Below are positions 1 to 13,320 of a stretch of 64,000 nt of DNA, in pieces. Location of the stretch: the NCBI GenBank assembly GCA_037954235.1, contig JBBMOA010000004.1:4353001-4417000 (forward strand). Direction: 5' to 3'. The notes beneath the pieces were generated by a model. The model was given only the letters and a program-made list of their open reading frames with translations. It ran no database searches and was not told where the DNA came from. Position 1 is the first letter of the stretch. Each line of letters begins with the position of its first letter. Origin of the DNA: Aulostomus chinensis. Taxonomy: Eukaryota; Chordata; Actinopteri; Syngnathiformes; Aulostomidae. The position numbers and the translations under genes are program-made.

Positions 1-2817
1 TCACTCTATTTCTCTGTTCTGCTCCTCTGAGCTCCCTGAAGCTGCTGTATTGAATAGCCCTACATGTTGCAAAGAGCAAAGTGGAAGGGGACCACCAGTG
101 TTGCCAAAAATGTAATGGTGGCAGCAGGGTGGAGCAGCAAGATTGGTCTTAAATTATGTGTCCTGTGAATGCTTGAGTGGATGACTTGCTGTATACTGAA
201 TGTAGGCCTCGTGTATGTTGGCATTCAGGGTCCGAGCGGTGCTGGGGCGACCATGCTGCACTGAGCTGTTGCTTTGCCTATCAACATGGGGGATGCTGAT
301 TGGGTACCCCGTGGCAGCTTGGTTGAAGGTGGTGTCTGTGGGTGGGAAGTCAGATGAGGTTCCGGGTCAGTGCTCAAGAGCTTCCCCTGGTAATGGGGGA
401 GGGGAACTGGGGGAACAACATGATGCTCCCATGTGAAGCTCCTCACCATCAGTAACGAGATGTGGCCGACGACACCTCATCTGATACGGGAGGCACTCGG
501 TCGTCCTCAGAGGACTGAGCAACGACCAGGGCAGCTTGATGAACAATTGAGGAGAAAAATGGGAGAATCAGCAAAAGATATGAAGAAAAAGCAAGAGTGC
601 GTTGGAAACAATGATGTGGCTGAAGGAAGCAGACGTTGTGCTCATTCTGCAGGTGATCTTGTAATCAGGTCATTTGCCATTTGCGGTACCACAACTGAAG
701 TGATTTATCCGTTCACAGGCAGACTTGAATTGAATTATGCAACTGCAAACGATTTTTTTTTTTTAAAAAACACACAACAAAAGCAATCAAGATATAGACA
801 TCGTACATGCCAGTAATTCTAAAGAGCTACTTTAGTTGTACCATCATGTGTATTCCCCATCCATGCCCTTATGCAACAGTAATGTTCTGTTTTGGACAGA
901 AAAACACAGTCTAAGCTACATGTTCGTGAGGCAAGTGTGAAATCCACACATGAAATGACTGAAACTGAATACAAATCTGTGTCTTGTTACATGTTTTTGA
1001 ACAACCCTCCTTTGAATACCCACATGCAGGGACTGGCAGGAACTGAAGTTTAATTGAAAATGCACTAAAGGGGGATTACAAGGTGCTGTGGGTAAAGGCA
1101 AAATAACTGGAAAAAAAGACGACTGTCAAGCCACAAATGGGGACCAGTGGGAGACCATGAGGGCTGGCAAAGAGCTGCTTGGTTAAGAAACAACAGGGAG
1201 AGGACAGACAAGAGACTGACGAGAACCGATTAACTGATACGATGCAGCCGATCACTCAGAAAAGGGAAAGAAGCAGGTAGTAAAGTGAACAAAGACATGA
1301 GAGCGAAGTTACTGAGAGGTGAAGCAGCAGCGTAAGACGGGAATAAACACCATGAAAGATGCGCTGAGGACAAAGAAAAACAGCCCAAATAATAAAGGAA
1401 CAATACTAAAATGTGCAAAGCTGAGAATCAACAGTACAAATGTGGAAGTGACCTATGCATTAGTTGGAGGAACAGAAATGTCATCCGGTGTTCCTGCAGG
1501 GTCCCACGCCACATTTCTGTAGACGCACATTGTGACAAACCTACAGGAGCCAACATGTTGAGCGGCGAAACACAAAAGCTGTTTCTTCCCTGTTCCTTTC
1601 TCTGTGAGCAAGTATGTAAACGGGGGTGTGTGTGTGTATATACCCAACCAGCATCAGGGCCTCTGTGCTTGTGTGATGGATGACAAACTGGTTCTACAAG
1701 CCTTCGTTGTATTTTACAAAGTACAAATCATTTAAATGCACCTGTGTGATTTTACGCTTAGTTTCATCCCTTTAGCCCCCCCTTATGCCTTGTTGCAAGT
1801 CTGACAAATTAAGTCCTCTTTTCTTTTCTTTTTTTTTTGCTAAAATGCAGAATTATCATTTTAAAGCAGTCGAACAGAGGGGTTTAGGAACATACACCTA
1901 AATGTAACTGCATCATAAAGCTTGCATCTGTGCCGTATAAAATGTGAGCTGAAGCCTTTTAATAATTGCATCATCTAGCAAAAAGCGAGGATAGGCTAAA
2001 GACGCCACCCCAGCTGTGAAGAGCATTTTGAGCTAGCGGGACCTCTTGTGTTTGCTCGTGCCAGGGGGGCCCTTGTGAGCTGGGTCTTTAACCACACACG
2101 CACAGATGAATCAGGACGAGCAGTGACTGGGAATACTGCCATCCAATCAGATGGCGGATAGACCTGCTCATGTAAACTTGCATTTATTCCACAGAGGAAA
2201 GTCAAGTACACGCATCAGGACATGCAGACATGCTATGACCCTGCCCCGCTATCAAATACACACATCCACACACACCTGCTTTGACTCCTTGGACAGTATA
2301 CATCAACCCGTTGGTCCCTGAGTAAACTACACACACACAGTCACATGCATCACATCTCATTGTGTTAAATAAACACACATAAGTGGCTCCCTTGGGAGAG
2401 AGTAGGTGGAATATATAGGGCCATTGCCAAAGCCCAAGGCACGCCAAGTCACTGCACTCTCACAGACAACAGGCTCCTAATAGGCTTTGCGTGAACTCAG
2501 TGGGAGGGAGGTTTAAAAAAGGGGGGGGGGGGGTTACGATCAAAAACAAATTCTCTTATAGCACCCAAGATACTTTGTTGGCATGGGAATAAACAGCCAG
2601 ACTTTGTGAAATGAAAGCTGTAGTTTTCGAGGTGCTGCCCCAAGGGTTTCGAAATGGGGAATTCTAAAGAGACGGTGTTATCGCTTAACATTGGTGTGTT
2701 TGTCAGCTTTTATGAATTATGGTCTCTTCTCCCCCATCCTTCCCTTATCATCTATTATAATTTAACGTCTCCGTCGCTGCCTCTGCCGGTGACATCACCA
2801 CTGGGAGACTGTTAGCA
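1..2817. other. gene-free stretch
   Basis: No exon with a recognisable product was found. It contains a short TG patch near 1627 and a G homopolymer of about 16 bases at about 2521. The short frames are not conserved-looking. Confidence 0.6.
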
Positions 2818-2945
2818 GGATATCTCAAAAACCAATGGACAGATTTTGTGGAAATTTGGTGTCAGGATGGATAATATCACCAGAAACAACCGCTGAAATG
2901 TTGGAGGCAATCTGGATCCGACTGTAGATCCTGAATATTGAAGAC
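2818..2945 (+). repeat. dispersed teleost-type repeat fragment
   Basis: Contains ATATCTCAAAAACCAATGGA, GATTTTGTGGAAATTTGGTG and ATGTTGGAGGCAATCTGGAT in the order found in a widespread fish interspersed repeat (ATATCTCAAAA... GAAATTTGGTG... GATCCGGATC). Assigned from memory of that pattern; no family name is claimed. Confidence 0.5.
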
Positions 2946-4539
2946 ATCTAGACTATTGGCTCCATTTGGATTACATTGCTTGAGGCTGTGGAGAAGAGAA
3001 GAATGGATCATGTTTGTGGTTAGCTTGGCTTCTCATAGATCTATCTCACTATCTCTTCTGGTTTCTTGCGATTCCTTGCCACCCCCTCCCCCCATCCCTT
3101 GTTGTTTCTACTCTTTTTGTCTGCATCAATTTATCGACTCCTTAACAAGCATCAAGTAATAGTTACAAAGGTTTTGGTCCCAAGCAAACACTTTTATCTG
3201 TCTAGTCATACATTTAAAAATCACAATTTCTGTCCCAAACACCAATTGCCATCAAAGGTAGCAGTTGTGAAGTAATTGAAATGCCAATTGTGTGTGTGTG
3301 TGTGTGTTTCCTCAAGAATGCTAGAAAGACTACTCCCCCCAGTCTTCTTTTCATTCCATCAGGAAGATGAGATAAGAGGTAAAGAGAGGATCGGAGAGTT
3401 TAACATCAGCCATTTCAAAAGAGTGGCATTTTGGCTTTAAAGAGCACTTTATTGAACATCCCACTTGTAAGCTCTTTCAGAAGGGCTTTGCTCCCATACA
3501 CTGTGGCGTGTGAGCTGAGGGGGAGGAGACCATTCAGCACTATGGACACCTCATATGGCTTTGTTCTGAGCATGGATATTCATGCTTCCCACAGCGGTCA
3601 GTCCTTTCCCAGTGGATCCTGTCAAAATACACCACAGCACAACACAGCAGTTCCATCTCGCATTTTGTTAGAAAACACGTTCCCTCCATCTTAGCCATTA
3701 AGCAGCTTTATCTTTACGTTTTAAATGGATTCTCCCACGCGCTCCCACCTAAACAGCTGCTTGGTACTGGTATTCCATTAATGGCGCCATCAAAACAGTC
3801 AGAACTTGACTGTGCATGTGGGAAGTACAGTTTACAGGGATCCTGTATTCATCACACACCAGTTAGACAACCACCACCGTCGCGGGTGACCTCTGTTTAT
3901 TTTTGTAAGTGCAGATCTGACCTTGAGGCTTTCACATCACAGTTGAACAAAACCTGACCAACAAAACCACTGTGACGGTTGTTTTCATTGGCCCTCAGAA
4001 GTGGAAGCACAGGAGGGGAGAAGGACAGGGCTGGGAGATGTCTTCTTTTCTTGTTTGTCTTGATAGAGCTTGTATGGATTTATTTTCATGAATGAAATAA
4101 CCAGACGTTGTTGGTCACTGACAGGGATGTCTGAAATATAGCCCCTCATTCAACCACTTACCCCTCCCTTACCAGTGAAAGAATTAAAAAAAACAACAAC
4201 AACCTAATCCAACATGGCTGCAACAGAAAGTGAACGTTTCAGACCTTCAAATGAAGTGTCCTATGTGCTTGGACCACTGCTCATTATAACAACTATAACT
4301 ATAACTCCATCAAGGCCTACATGAGATATTTAAAGTGCTGTGTAGAAATCAATAATCTGATGTGGTTGCCACTGGAAGTCAGAGGGTATCTGTATTAAAG
4401 GCAATGGTAGAGGTATGTTGCAATTATATGATAATATGATTAAAAAAAAGAGGTCTAATAAGTGCTTGAAATGAATCCACAGAGGTTAGCCGGCCTCACC
4501 TCTTGGCTGGAACTGTCAGGACTCCCTGCCGGAGGATCT

Positions 4540-4680
4540 GTGGCTGCATATCAGCAAAATATCCAGGGGCCTGACCCCTCAAAGCTTTAAAAACTTACAA
4601 GGCCACTCTTAAAATCAAGCCATGAGAACAGCATGTTAGATTAACTGGAAGCGAGCAAGTGCCTCGTGGCTGCAGCCAGA
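4540..4680 (+). repeat. dispersed teleost-type repeat fragment (3' portion)
   Basis: Contains CCCCTCAAAGCTTTAAAAAC, CTCTTAAAATCAAGCCATGA and a following AACTGGAAGC. This is the spacing of a common fish repeat in which AAAGCTTTAAAAAC, TTAAAATCAATTCT and CTGGGAGCCAGTG follow one another. No coding capacity. Confidence 0.45.
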
Positions 4681-6671
4681 GGAAAGAGGCAGAAATACAG
4701 GTGAGATTTCTGTGTCCTCTTTGAATGAAGAATAATTATACCATCCTGGACACTTCCTGGGTGTATGGGCTTGAGGCAAATGCAGGGTCGTGCATTTTCC
4801 ATGGAAGGAACCGAAGCCAGGGTGGTGTTGTATTATGAGAATTTATTCCTCAGTGAACTGGTGGCTTGAATGTGGCCTCTTTCACCAAAGGCCAGGGCTC
4901 TAAAACTATGCAGGAAAGCGCCAGTGGAAAGAGAAGAGTCATTAAAAGAATATTAGGTCTAGTGGCGTGTGAAAAAGAGATTTTAAAAATCAAGTGGGCA
5001 TGAAGGCTGAGGAGTAGGAAGAGGGTTTCATGGATTTAACAGGCTTGACAGGGCAACTGGATCAACATAGGAAGAAACACAGATGTATCATAAGAGAAAT
5101 ATCTTATCTCCTGTGTTTATTGATAGAATGACTGTGGAAGTCTCGACATGTTGCTTTCTTGACCTCAGGGAACTGGTGAAGACAACGCTTGATCGCTGAA
5201 TCAATGGACTGAAATAAGACCCCCGAGTCGTGGCTTTGAGAAGCAATCAGGCAGGGAAAAATATGTATTCCTTACTTGCTTTACGCTAGATTGAATGGTT
5301 TTCATTAGACTTCTGTGGGTATATTCAGAGTAATTTAGGCTATATATATTTTTTCCAAATACTTTCTGCTTTCCTGCACTTTCTTTTTATGTCCCTAAGG
5401 TGTTCATTTATCCAGAGAGTCTTTAAAAGGTACATTTTTTTCCAGAAATGCTGCAGCATCCTCTAATACATCCTATGGTAGGAACTCGTGGTTAATTTAA
5501 GCGGACAGCTGCGTCATTTAGCAGCATGTGGTTTGATGTTGTAAACTTGTAACATTTAAAACGCGCAAGATGGTTTTATTATTTGAGAAAGGCAGACAAT
5601 AAGTTTACTGACAGGGATGTTAATAGTCTGGCTTTTCCTTCAGCGGTCCAGTTGGACCGTTTGAGTTTTAGCGTGATGAAGAACTCCTGTCCACTGACCC
5701 AGGAGCAGTAGCCTCTCAGCTAATCACAGTAATCTGATGCTTTTTATCACTGGGAGCAGAAGGGATTCATCAACTGGGGGGGTCTCTGAGGTGCACATCT
5801 TTCAGAGGGGGAGATTAAAACTTGCTGTGTGCAAACATCTACTGCTGCCTCCAGACACATCTTCAATTAAGTTCCTAGATTCATCGGGTGTTTCAACATC
5901 ATACAGCCTCCTTCAGGTGACCAGCCGGGGCTTGCGTCCAGATGGCTCGCTACTTACAACTCCATGGCTCACCTTTTATTGAGCCACAGACATATTGTGA
6001 TGCCCAAATCTCAAAAGCTACTGGCTAAAGAACGGACAGCATTTTGCTCTCCATTTAGAAACCTCTCTTACATACAGGGGCACTTCAAAACTCGTTTGGA
6101 CAAATATTCTAAAGGGCCACAAGCTGATTGATCGCCTGGATGTGCTGTATTTTTATAGACGTGTGCAATCACCATGCGGGTAAAGGGATGTAGCTCATTA
6201 ATGCTTCAATAATGTCTAAAATGCTACCAACACGGAGATCGTTAAGTAGCAAATGTAATTGTTTCCCAAATAAGAGGTTGTCAGGAACGGCACCGCTGTA
6301 GATGAAAGGTTTGCGGGGGCCGCTTGGAAAGCCTACCTCTCACTTATCTTGTTGGCATATCAACAGAGAAGGGAGGGGTCCTTACAGCAGGCTTGTTGGA
6401 CAGGAAACTTTCAAGGTGCCACATTTGTGAGTCTTCTGACCTTGGGCCCTAACTACCAATCCAGGGGATCAACAATTTGTCAGTATTACTCCGATGTTGT
6501 GATGTGAGATATTGTCTTAGATTGTGGATATCTGCATGTGCTAATATTACTTGAGGTCTTTTTTTTAAAGGGTGCACTGCAGTTATGTGATGCAATTTTT
6601 CAAACTTTCCAAATTGTTCAATATGTAATAATATTTTCTTTTACCGGTTTAGCCTTGAGATTAGCAATACT

Positions 6672-6722
6672 TTTCAGAATCAGAATCAGAATGCTGTATT
6701 CATCCCCAAGGGAAATTCTGTG
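6672..6722 (+). repeat. short dispersed repeat (CAGAATCAGAAT type)
   Basis: Holds CAGAATCAGAATCAGAATGC and then TTCATCCCCAAGGGAAATTC. This motif pair (AGAATCAGAAT ... TTTATTGATCCCC..GGGGAAATTC) is very common in fish genomes. Only about 50 bases are preserved. Confidence 0.6.
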
Positions 6723-7301
6723 ATTCTGTTTGTTTAGATATCAAAATCATACTGTTCAATGCCAATAATCGTCCCTGCTAGTTTTGGGCGGTATCTGTTT
6801 TTTTTAACCTCCTAACATTTTCCTGGGGTATATGGTATTTGACCGTTTGCGTCGGGTGAGTAGAGGTTTGACCTCTTACCCTGTGCATCATCAGGCATGG
6901 ACCAGATTTTGCCTGACAGGAAGCCCCCACATGAACAGCATCGTGGGTCTGGTCAATTTTCAAAATAAAACACAATGTGCAGACAGCCGACCGCCAAAAT
7001 GGACAGAAAAGGACAAAAAGCAGCTACTTATGCTACGTTAACATGATGTAAACATAGAGGGACAACAATCAGAATCGGAGCATGTATGCACAAAACTGGA
7101 CAGGCCAAACATGACCTGTCTTGACACGCTGCTGGTAATTCTTGCACGCGGATGGAGGTAAACATTGTTGCACCACCATCTCCGCCGTCTGTCACCACAA
7201 CCTTTTTGAGGCAAATAGTGCACATGGCGTCCTCTATGCTGGCTGGCTTTCTACTTCCCACATATCCTCCTGTCGCTGTATTCTTAGAGCTGCTAGCATC
7301 A

Positions 7302-7902
7302 CTAATACCCTTTTCACACTGAAAAACACGGGTCAACGCAAGTTTTTGGACCCGCATTTGCTCGGCATGAGGGCACATTCAAGCTTCCAAAAGACCCTGG
7401 TCTGAAATCCCATTGTGAGGGCTGCGTGCCTGTGTTTTTCTCTCTCATACATCAGCACACTGACCACGTCATCATTACACATAAACGTTTGCCGGAACAC
7501 TAAGAGGTAAACAAATGACAACGTGGACGTCGAACGTGAGCGTTGTCGTTGCGTGCATTGCAATGTTGTCTCTTTTGCAAAGCATACAAACTCGGTGCAG
7601 ATTGGAAAATGTCAGAGCACTAATGCAGCAAAGGAGGATGGAGTTCTTGGCGAGTCTGGAAGGGAGCCGAAGCCTGACAGGCGGCACAGTGACAAAATCA
7701 GGATCCGACAGGAAGGTCGCGTGAAACCTGAGACGACGCGGGTTGCCCTTTTCACACTGCAGGCAAGCCGAGCCGAGCTGCTAAACACCCGGGTCGCTTG
7801 GCGAGTTGGTCAGCGCGGGTCGAAATGCAGAGTCGACCCTTTCAGAGTGCCCAAAAACCCGCGTTGACCTGCGTTTTTAGTGCAGTGTGAAAGGGGCTTT
7901 AG
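7302..7902. mobile_element. 601-bp non-autonomous DNA transposon-like element with terminal inverted repeats
   Basis: The left end (7302-7349) begins CTAATACCCTTTTCACACTG and continues through GGGTCAACGC to GTTTTTGG. The right end (7851-7902), read on the other strand, begins CTAAAGCCCCTTTCACACTG and continues through GGTCAACGCGG to GTTTTTGG. The arms are about 48 and 52 bases and differ by a short insertion and scattered substitutions. There is no intact transposase; the short internal frames are not convincing. A second copy of the head (CCCTTTTCACACTG) sits internally at 7746-7759. Ends of the CCCTTTCACAC type occur in fish MITEs, but I cannot assign a superfamily because the target duplication is not clear. 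Confidence 0.75.
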
Positions 7903-8009
7903 CTATGTGCCTGCCCTCTAGTGGTGCCTCTTTAATACTACAGTACATCAGTTAAATAGAAAGGCACATCAATACCGTTGGAACTTTTTGATAACTTGTT
8001 ATACCATAC

Positions 8010-8353
8010 GGGCGGCATGGTGGTGCAGTGGTTTGCACTGTCGCCTCACAGCTAGAAGGTTACAGGTTCGAGCCCCGGCTGCAGCACGGGGTCTTTCTGT
8101 GTGAGTCTGCATGTTCTCCCTGTTCCTGTGTGGGTTCTCTCTGGTACTCCAGCTTCCTCCACAGTCCAAAGACATCAAGAGGGACCAGGTTAATCCAGAC
8201 TCTAAATTGACCGTAGGTGTGGCTGGGAGAGCCAGTGGTTGTCTGTCTATATGTGTTGGACCTATGATGGACTGGTGACCCGTCCAGGGGGAAGGCTGCT
8301 GGGATAGGCTCCACCACTGGAAAATGGACGGATGGATGGATGGGTGGATGGAT
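8010..8353 (+). mobile_element. tRNA-derived SINE-like element, apparently full length
   Basis: The head GGCGGCATGGTGGTGCAGTGG carries a box A-like segment. GGTTCGAGCCC at 8065-8075 is a box B match. The body contains CATGTTCTCCCTG, the CACAGTCCAAAGACAT block and GGACTGGTGACCCGTCCAGG, and the 3' end is a (GGAT)n-type tail. This arrangement is one of the commonest dispersed repeats in percomorph fish. Flanks 7998-8008 (GTTATACCATA) and 8354-8364 (GTTACATCATA) match at 9 of 11 positions, which fits an aged target-site duplication. The exact family name is not assigned. Confidence 0.8.
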
Positions 8354-8516
8354 GTTACATCATAATATTGCCTAAACCTAATCCCTACAATACTAATAAA
8401 GTAATCCCTTATTAGTTGTAAAACTGGGAAATTCAAAAATTTGTCTGAACTGATATAAATGTCAAAAATATTATAATATTTGAGTTAATCTATATTTCTA
8501 AGGCCCTATATGGTAG

Positions 8517-8798
8517 GTACATAGAAGTTTGCCAAGAAAAGCTAAGGATTTAGGACCATCAGCTGCTGGATGGGAAATGAAGTTGCCAAAACAGGTGAAG
8601 GAACATTTCCTAGTCTGCACTGATCCTGACGCTATTAAATACAAAAATGAAAGTACAGCAGGAAAAGATTGTCGTAATTCTTGGAAAGTTTTCTTTAAAA
8701 ATATACCTAAGTGCAAGGATAACAGTCCACATAATCTGCGTCAGTCAAAGGTCCGTCAAAAGGCCCTTAATCGCGGTAGAAACCAGCCACTATTTTAG
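8517..8798 (+). other. unassigned 93-codon open frame with coding-like composition
   Basis: An open frame between in-frame TAG at 8514 and TAG at 8796. Translated, it is hydrophilic and lysine-rich (WEMKLPKQVKEHF, then SWKVFFKNIPKCK, then RQSKVRQKALNRG), unlike the low-complexity translations elsewhere in the window. There is no ATG near its start, so it would be an exon fragment or a decayed transposon piece. It lies about 160 bases after the SINE at 8010-8353. I do not recognise a family, and it may be chance. Confidence 0.2.
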
Positions 8799-11700
8799 TT
8801 AATCTCAGCTGACTGTATTAAACTAGTTCCCAACAACATGCTGCTGCTCTTACAGTCACACCCTCAACTTGAAGCCGCAGCATGACATTACTGGGTCATT
8901 AACACACACTGCAGGGCGCTTGATTTCCACATTATATGCTTGTTTTTAATTATTACTGTCATTTCAAAAGCCCTATTTTTAAGCAGTGGATTGTCAGCGG
9001 GGTCTAAAAGACACCTAAAGACCAGGAGTTTATTTGACTGTTCATGTCACATCCTTTTAGGTATTTTAGACACGTAACATTTGTTTAGCTGTGTAAGGTA
9101 GATGTGACTGGAGAGGAACCCAGAGTTAAAACACTTGCCAAAAACCATTTAATCTTTAGTTTAAAAAAAAAAGAAAAGAAAAGGAAAACAAATGCTAAAT
9201 AGACACACTGAAGATGCATCAACATTATTCCCCGGCTGCATCAAACATCTACTTCAAAGTCTCTAAGCAAGAGCCTGTCAAGCAAATCACTGAGGAGTGC
9301 AGTGAAGAACCTTTTCCTGACTGGAGATCAATGTTCTTTGTGATCAGCAGAGCTTGATGAGATAAAAGCGTTTCAAAGGATTTTAAAGGAAAAGCTGCTT
9401 CCCTCTCCGTCTCCCCAGTCTGACACTTTCCCCTGTTTTCTTCCCCTCCGCTCACTAAACTGGAGGTGTGAAGGTTAGTTTGTGAAGACGAGAGAGGCCA
9501 CCATGCTGGATATCAAAGAGCCGTTGTATTTCTGTTGTATCGTTCAGGCAGACATAAAATGGATGCTATTAAACTTAAAAGGACCAATGAACCACGCTTA
9601 TTTTTTGCCAATTTCCTCTCCAACTCGAGCATATTTGCTTGTGAAGTGGGAAGAAGGTGGATTGTGGCATCACAGTATGTTTCAGGATTTAAACCTGCAT
9701 GGGTGGTGGCAGTCTGTTCAAGCGCCAGGCTGTGGTGTTAGCCACTGGTCCTGCCAAGCCAGCCCCCAACACACTAACAGGATTTCCCCCTTGGCGGGCA
9801 GGCTGGCATAGGCTCTGCGGCCCTTTGAAGTGACAGGCCCCCTGAGTCCCCTGGGAGAGGCTTGGCATCTGATCCCTCTGCTTATACACACCATCCAGGA
9901 CACAAGCACATGCATATTTGCATTTTCACATTAATGCCTTCCACACAATCTGCTCTAGCTCCCTCAAGCACCCCTTTCCCCAAAATATGATCTATTCCTG
10001 TGTCCAGCAAATACACAAACACGCTGCAGCACAAAAAACATGCTTACATCTTTGCAGCCAGCGCTGATAAAGGGCGAGCAGGAAGCTCCCAGAGTGCACC
10101 TGGCCCTGTGTTGATAAAGGAGCAGGTCGCGGCTCTCAGCGTGCATACAGGGTTGGGCCGAGAAGAGAGGGATGAGGATGAATGACAGAGGGGGAGGAGG
10201 ACAGGGCCAATAACAGCCTCATCCATTGTTTGTTTTATTCTACAGTTTTATTATAACCTCAAGCTCCACTTCTCTATTACACATGACACAATAAAAATGT
10301 CTACATATGCTGCCGGGTGCGTTTTTGTTACTCTTCTTAATGACTAAAGCTACAGGGAATAAAGGAACAGTTCACTAACAATATTAAAAAACAAAGCATA
10401 TTACCACACTAACCTTTGAAGGCATTTTTGCTTGTATTACACATGAGGCATTGTTTCATGCTTTCACTGTGTGATTGATAAGGGTGCTCAGTTTATTGAA
10501 ACCTTTGAAACTAGCGCTGTCAGTTTTAGGGGCTTTCTAATTTATTACATGTTTTGCAATTAATTCATCAAAATTAATTGCATGTATCTATTTTGGCCGT
10601 GAGAAATATTGACAGAAAAAAAGGGTTAAATATGTAAGTACATGAATATGGAAATTTCAGAGGCCTGGTTTTGTTTTTCACGGATCAAGAGCAGTTGCTA
10701 TGATGGCTGTTCCATTCAAAAATACCAGCCAATTATGAAATGGGGAGGAAGGATTGACCTCACAATGCTACCTGACACTTTAGCTAGTTGAAATATTCCC
10801 CCATAGCTTCCAGAGGCACAGCTTTATTCTTACTTGATGCTAACCTGATTGCTAATTTCTGCTAGCTGTACTGGTTAAGCAGACCCCCCCCCCCAGCCAG
10901 GGGATCCAGCACCTCTGTGGTTTAACAGATTTCCTGATGATGAGATAGTGTGCCGTTGTTAGCTTGTGCAGCTAATGTTAGCAGCCCTGTTAGCTGACTT
11001 GGTCTAGGGTGACAGGAACCAAATAAAATACCAATAAAACCAGCTCGGTGAGGTCATGTCATTGCTTGCTGTCAAACCGGCCTACGGTGAGCTTGGACTT
11101 TGTGCGTTTTTTTTAGAAATCACAATGATGCATGGGGTCAAAGTGCAAGGATGGGATGAAGTGTGTTTATTTTTCAGTAAGTAATCATCAACATCACCAC
11201 GTTTGCTAACTCTACTCCCAGAAACAATCTCACAGTGAGCAGTAGTAAGGACCTATAATGTGCAGGACCCTTCATGTCTGTCTCCTCGTGTCTCTGTGGG
11301 TCTTGACATTCCTATTCTGAAGGAGCCGATCTCTGTGAATCACATGAATCCTGGAGTTCATATCAAACAGCAAACTGTCCTTTCAATTAAAATGTATCAA
11401 ATACGTCGTTAAAGTTAATTAATTGGCCTGCTGGCTCTGTCAAATATTTTCTTACTCTTCTCGGTCCCCTTTTGGATGCAAATTGACAATTTAAATGAGT
11501 TGATCTTGCCTACAGCAGGAAGCTAATGATTTAAGCTTATTTTATTGGGATTAATTTATATTTTGAAGACTTTTGTACTAATTGATTAGCTTTAATCTAT
11601 GTAAATGCGGAAGTCACGTTGCCCAAGGCGGTGTGGATTATGTCATGCTGTGAGGCTTTGCTTGGGTTATTAGGCTACAGACTTCTTCTAAATGCAATGC

Positions 11701-13270
11701 ATTACTCATCAGCGCATAAACCAACTGATAGGTGTTTGTTGTACACACCAATGGTAGACACTGAGATTGATTACACCGTGAATGGTAGAACAGATTAAGA
11801 GAGAGAGGAAGACAGAGACATAAATAAAGACAGAGCTTGGTGGGAAACACAATTGAAAAGTGCAAGAGAGTTAAATGGAAAGATAAAGGGAAAGAGAGAG
11901 GGAGAGAGAGAGAAGGAGAGAGGGTGGCCAGAAATTAAGAGGGAATCAATGAGGAGGGAGAGAGGCTATCAAAAGCTTTCAACTCAGCACCAATCCTTGA
12001 AAGGGACTTAATCAAAATTGCTCTGCTCCATCCCCAGCCACCCCTCGTCCTTTTGAATGTGGTGTGCTCCATCAGCCAGGGGCTTGGCAGCGGTGATGGT
12101 AATATTGCAGGAGTTGCCTATTATCGATTTGCTCGTGGCAGCCCTCCTTCATTCTCTCTGTCACTCGTGGCTCTGTGAGCAAAGGGAGTGTTTGCAGGAT
12201 TTCGAACAGTGAGGTGCAGAAGACGACGGTACAGAGAGTGGACAAGAAGGGCTGAAGCATGACCGTGAGCTGTTGGAGGACTTTATGAAAAATGATGGAG
12301 GCAAAGAGGGGTTCTAATAAAGAAAAGGTGTCCCCAGCATTATTAATATTTTCTTTTAATCATCCCTCCCCAATATCTGAAAATAAAACCGCATTAAACA
12401 TTTGAAATGCTGCACCCCACTTTTAATATTCAAGAGAATATTAGTTTTCCCACTGTGCACCACACAGAGGCAGAAGAAGAAACTGACAAAAAATGGCAGG
12501 GATAATAAAACGATGCATCATAGCAATGCGCAACCTTCAAGTATTTCAATTATTAGACAGTTGATTGCACTCAGTCCAACACATATCAGCCATACTTTTG
12601 ACGTCATGCTATCACTCGCCTTCTTTGCATTGACATACACATCTCAAGTGTATTTGAACCCTTGCATCATGACTCAAGATGAGTTTGAGCCTGTCACAAT
12701 GACTTTGGCCACCAAAAAAATGTCCAGGTCATCTGTAAATCCCAGTGGATGTTGACCTCATCTTTGAATCTCAGTCCACGTTTGTGGCAAATTTTCCGAT
12801 GCATCACGTCAGCGGTGATGGGACAGACATACGGATGGAGACGAACACCCCAGAAATACAACAATGTCCGCAGCTGAGGCCTTTGGCTAGTGCAGAGGCA
12901 TTATAGAATTTAACGATAGGTTAAGAAATAGAACTAAAAAAATCTGGCTGCTAACAAAAATATTACAACCCCCCCCCCCTCAATTTTCCACCTGCTCCTC
13001 TCCTCATATTCACATTCCTATGGCCCCTCTGATGCCTGTCGCCGTCATGCGTGTTCAGAGCCATTTCCTTCTATCGTCACGTATGGAATGTGGTGTGTGA
13101 TTTCTTTGCTTCTCCTCTGTTGTTTCGGTCGTCTAGTTCTCTGCATTGTCAGGTGATTGAGGTGCGGTAAGGGAAACGGGAGGGGTTGGGTGGGGTAATA
13201 AACCCAAGGATGAAATCCACATCTCTTCAGCCCTTGCTCTCATGTCTCCTCCAGGCACAGAAGGGTGTGG
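8799..13270. other. gene-free stretch
   Basis: No recognisable exon. At 10060-10125 two GATAAAGG words lie about 44 bases apart. 10740-11060 is rich in GCTAAT/GTTAGC words and may be an old dispersed repeat. 11880-11940 is GA-rich. The repeat at 12636 is listed separately. Confidence 0.5.
12636..12890 (+). repeat. dispersed teleost-type repeat
   Basis: In order: GACTTTGGCCACCAAAAAAA, GGATGTTGACCTCATC, TCAGTCCACGTTTGTGGCAA, GGGACAGACATACGGATGG and CAACAATGTCCGCAGC. This follows the pattern of an abundant fish repeat (TTTGACCACCAAAATC ... GTCCAAGTG..TTTGTGCCAAATTT ... GGGACGGACGGACGG ... AATGCCTCCGGC). It is heavily diverged. Confidence 0.5.

Positions 13271-13320
<50 letters not shown>

Larger units (their letters stand above)
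2946..7301. other. gene-free stretch with repeat fragments
   Basis: Apart from the dispersed fragments at 4540 and 6672 and a short (TG)~9 at 3290-3308, I see no gene, RNA gene or strong regulatory structure. Confidence 0.55.
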
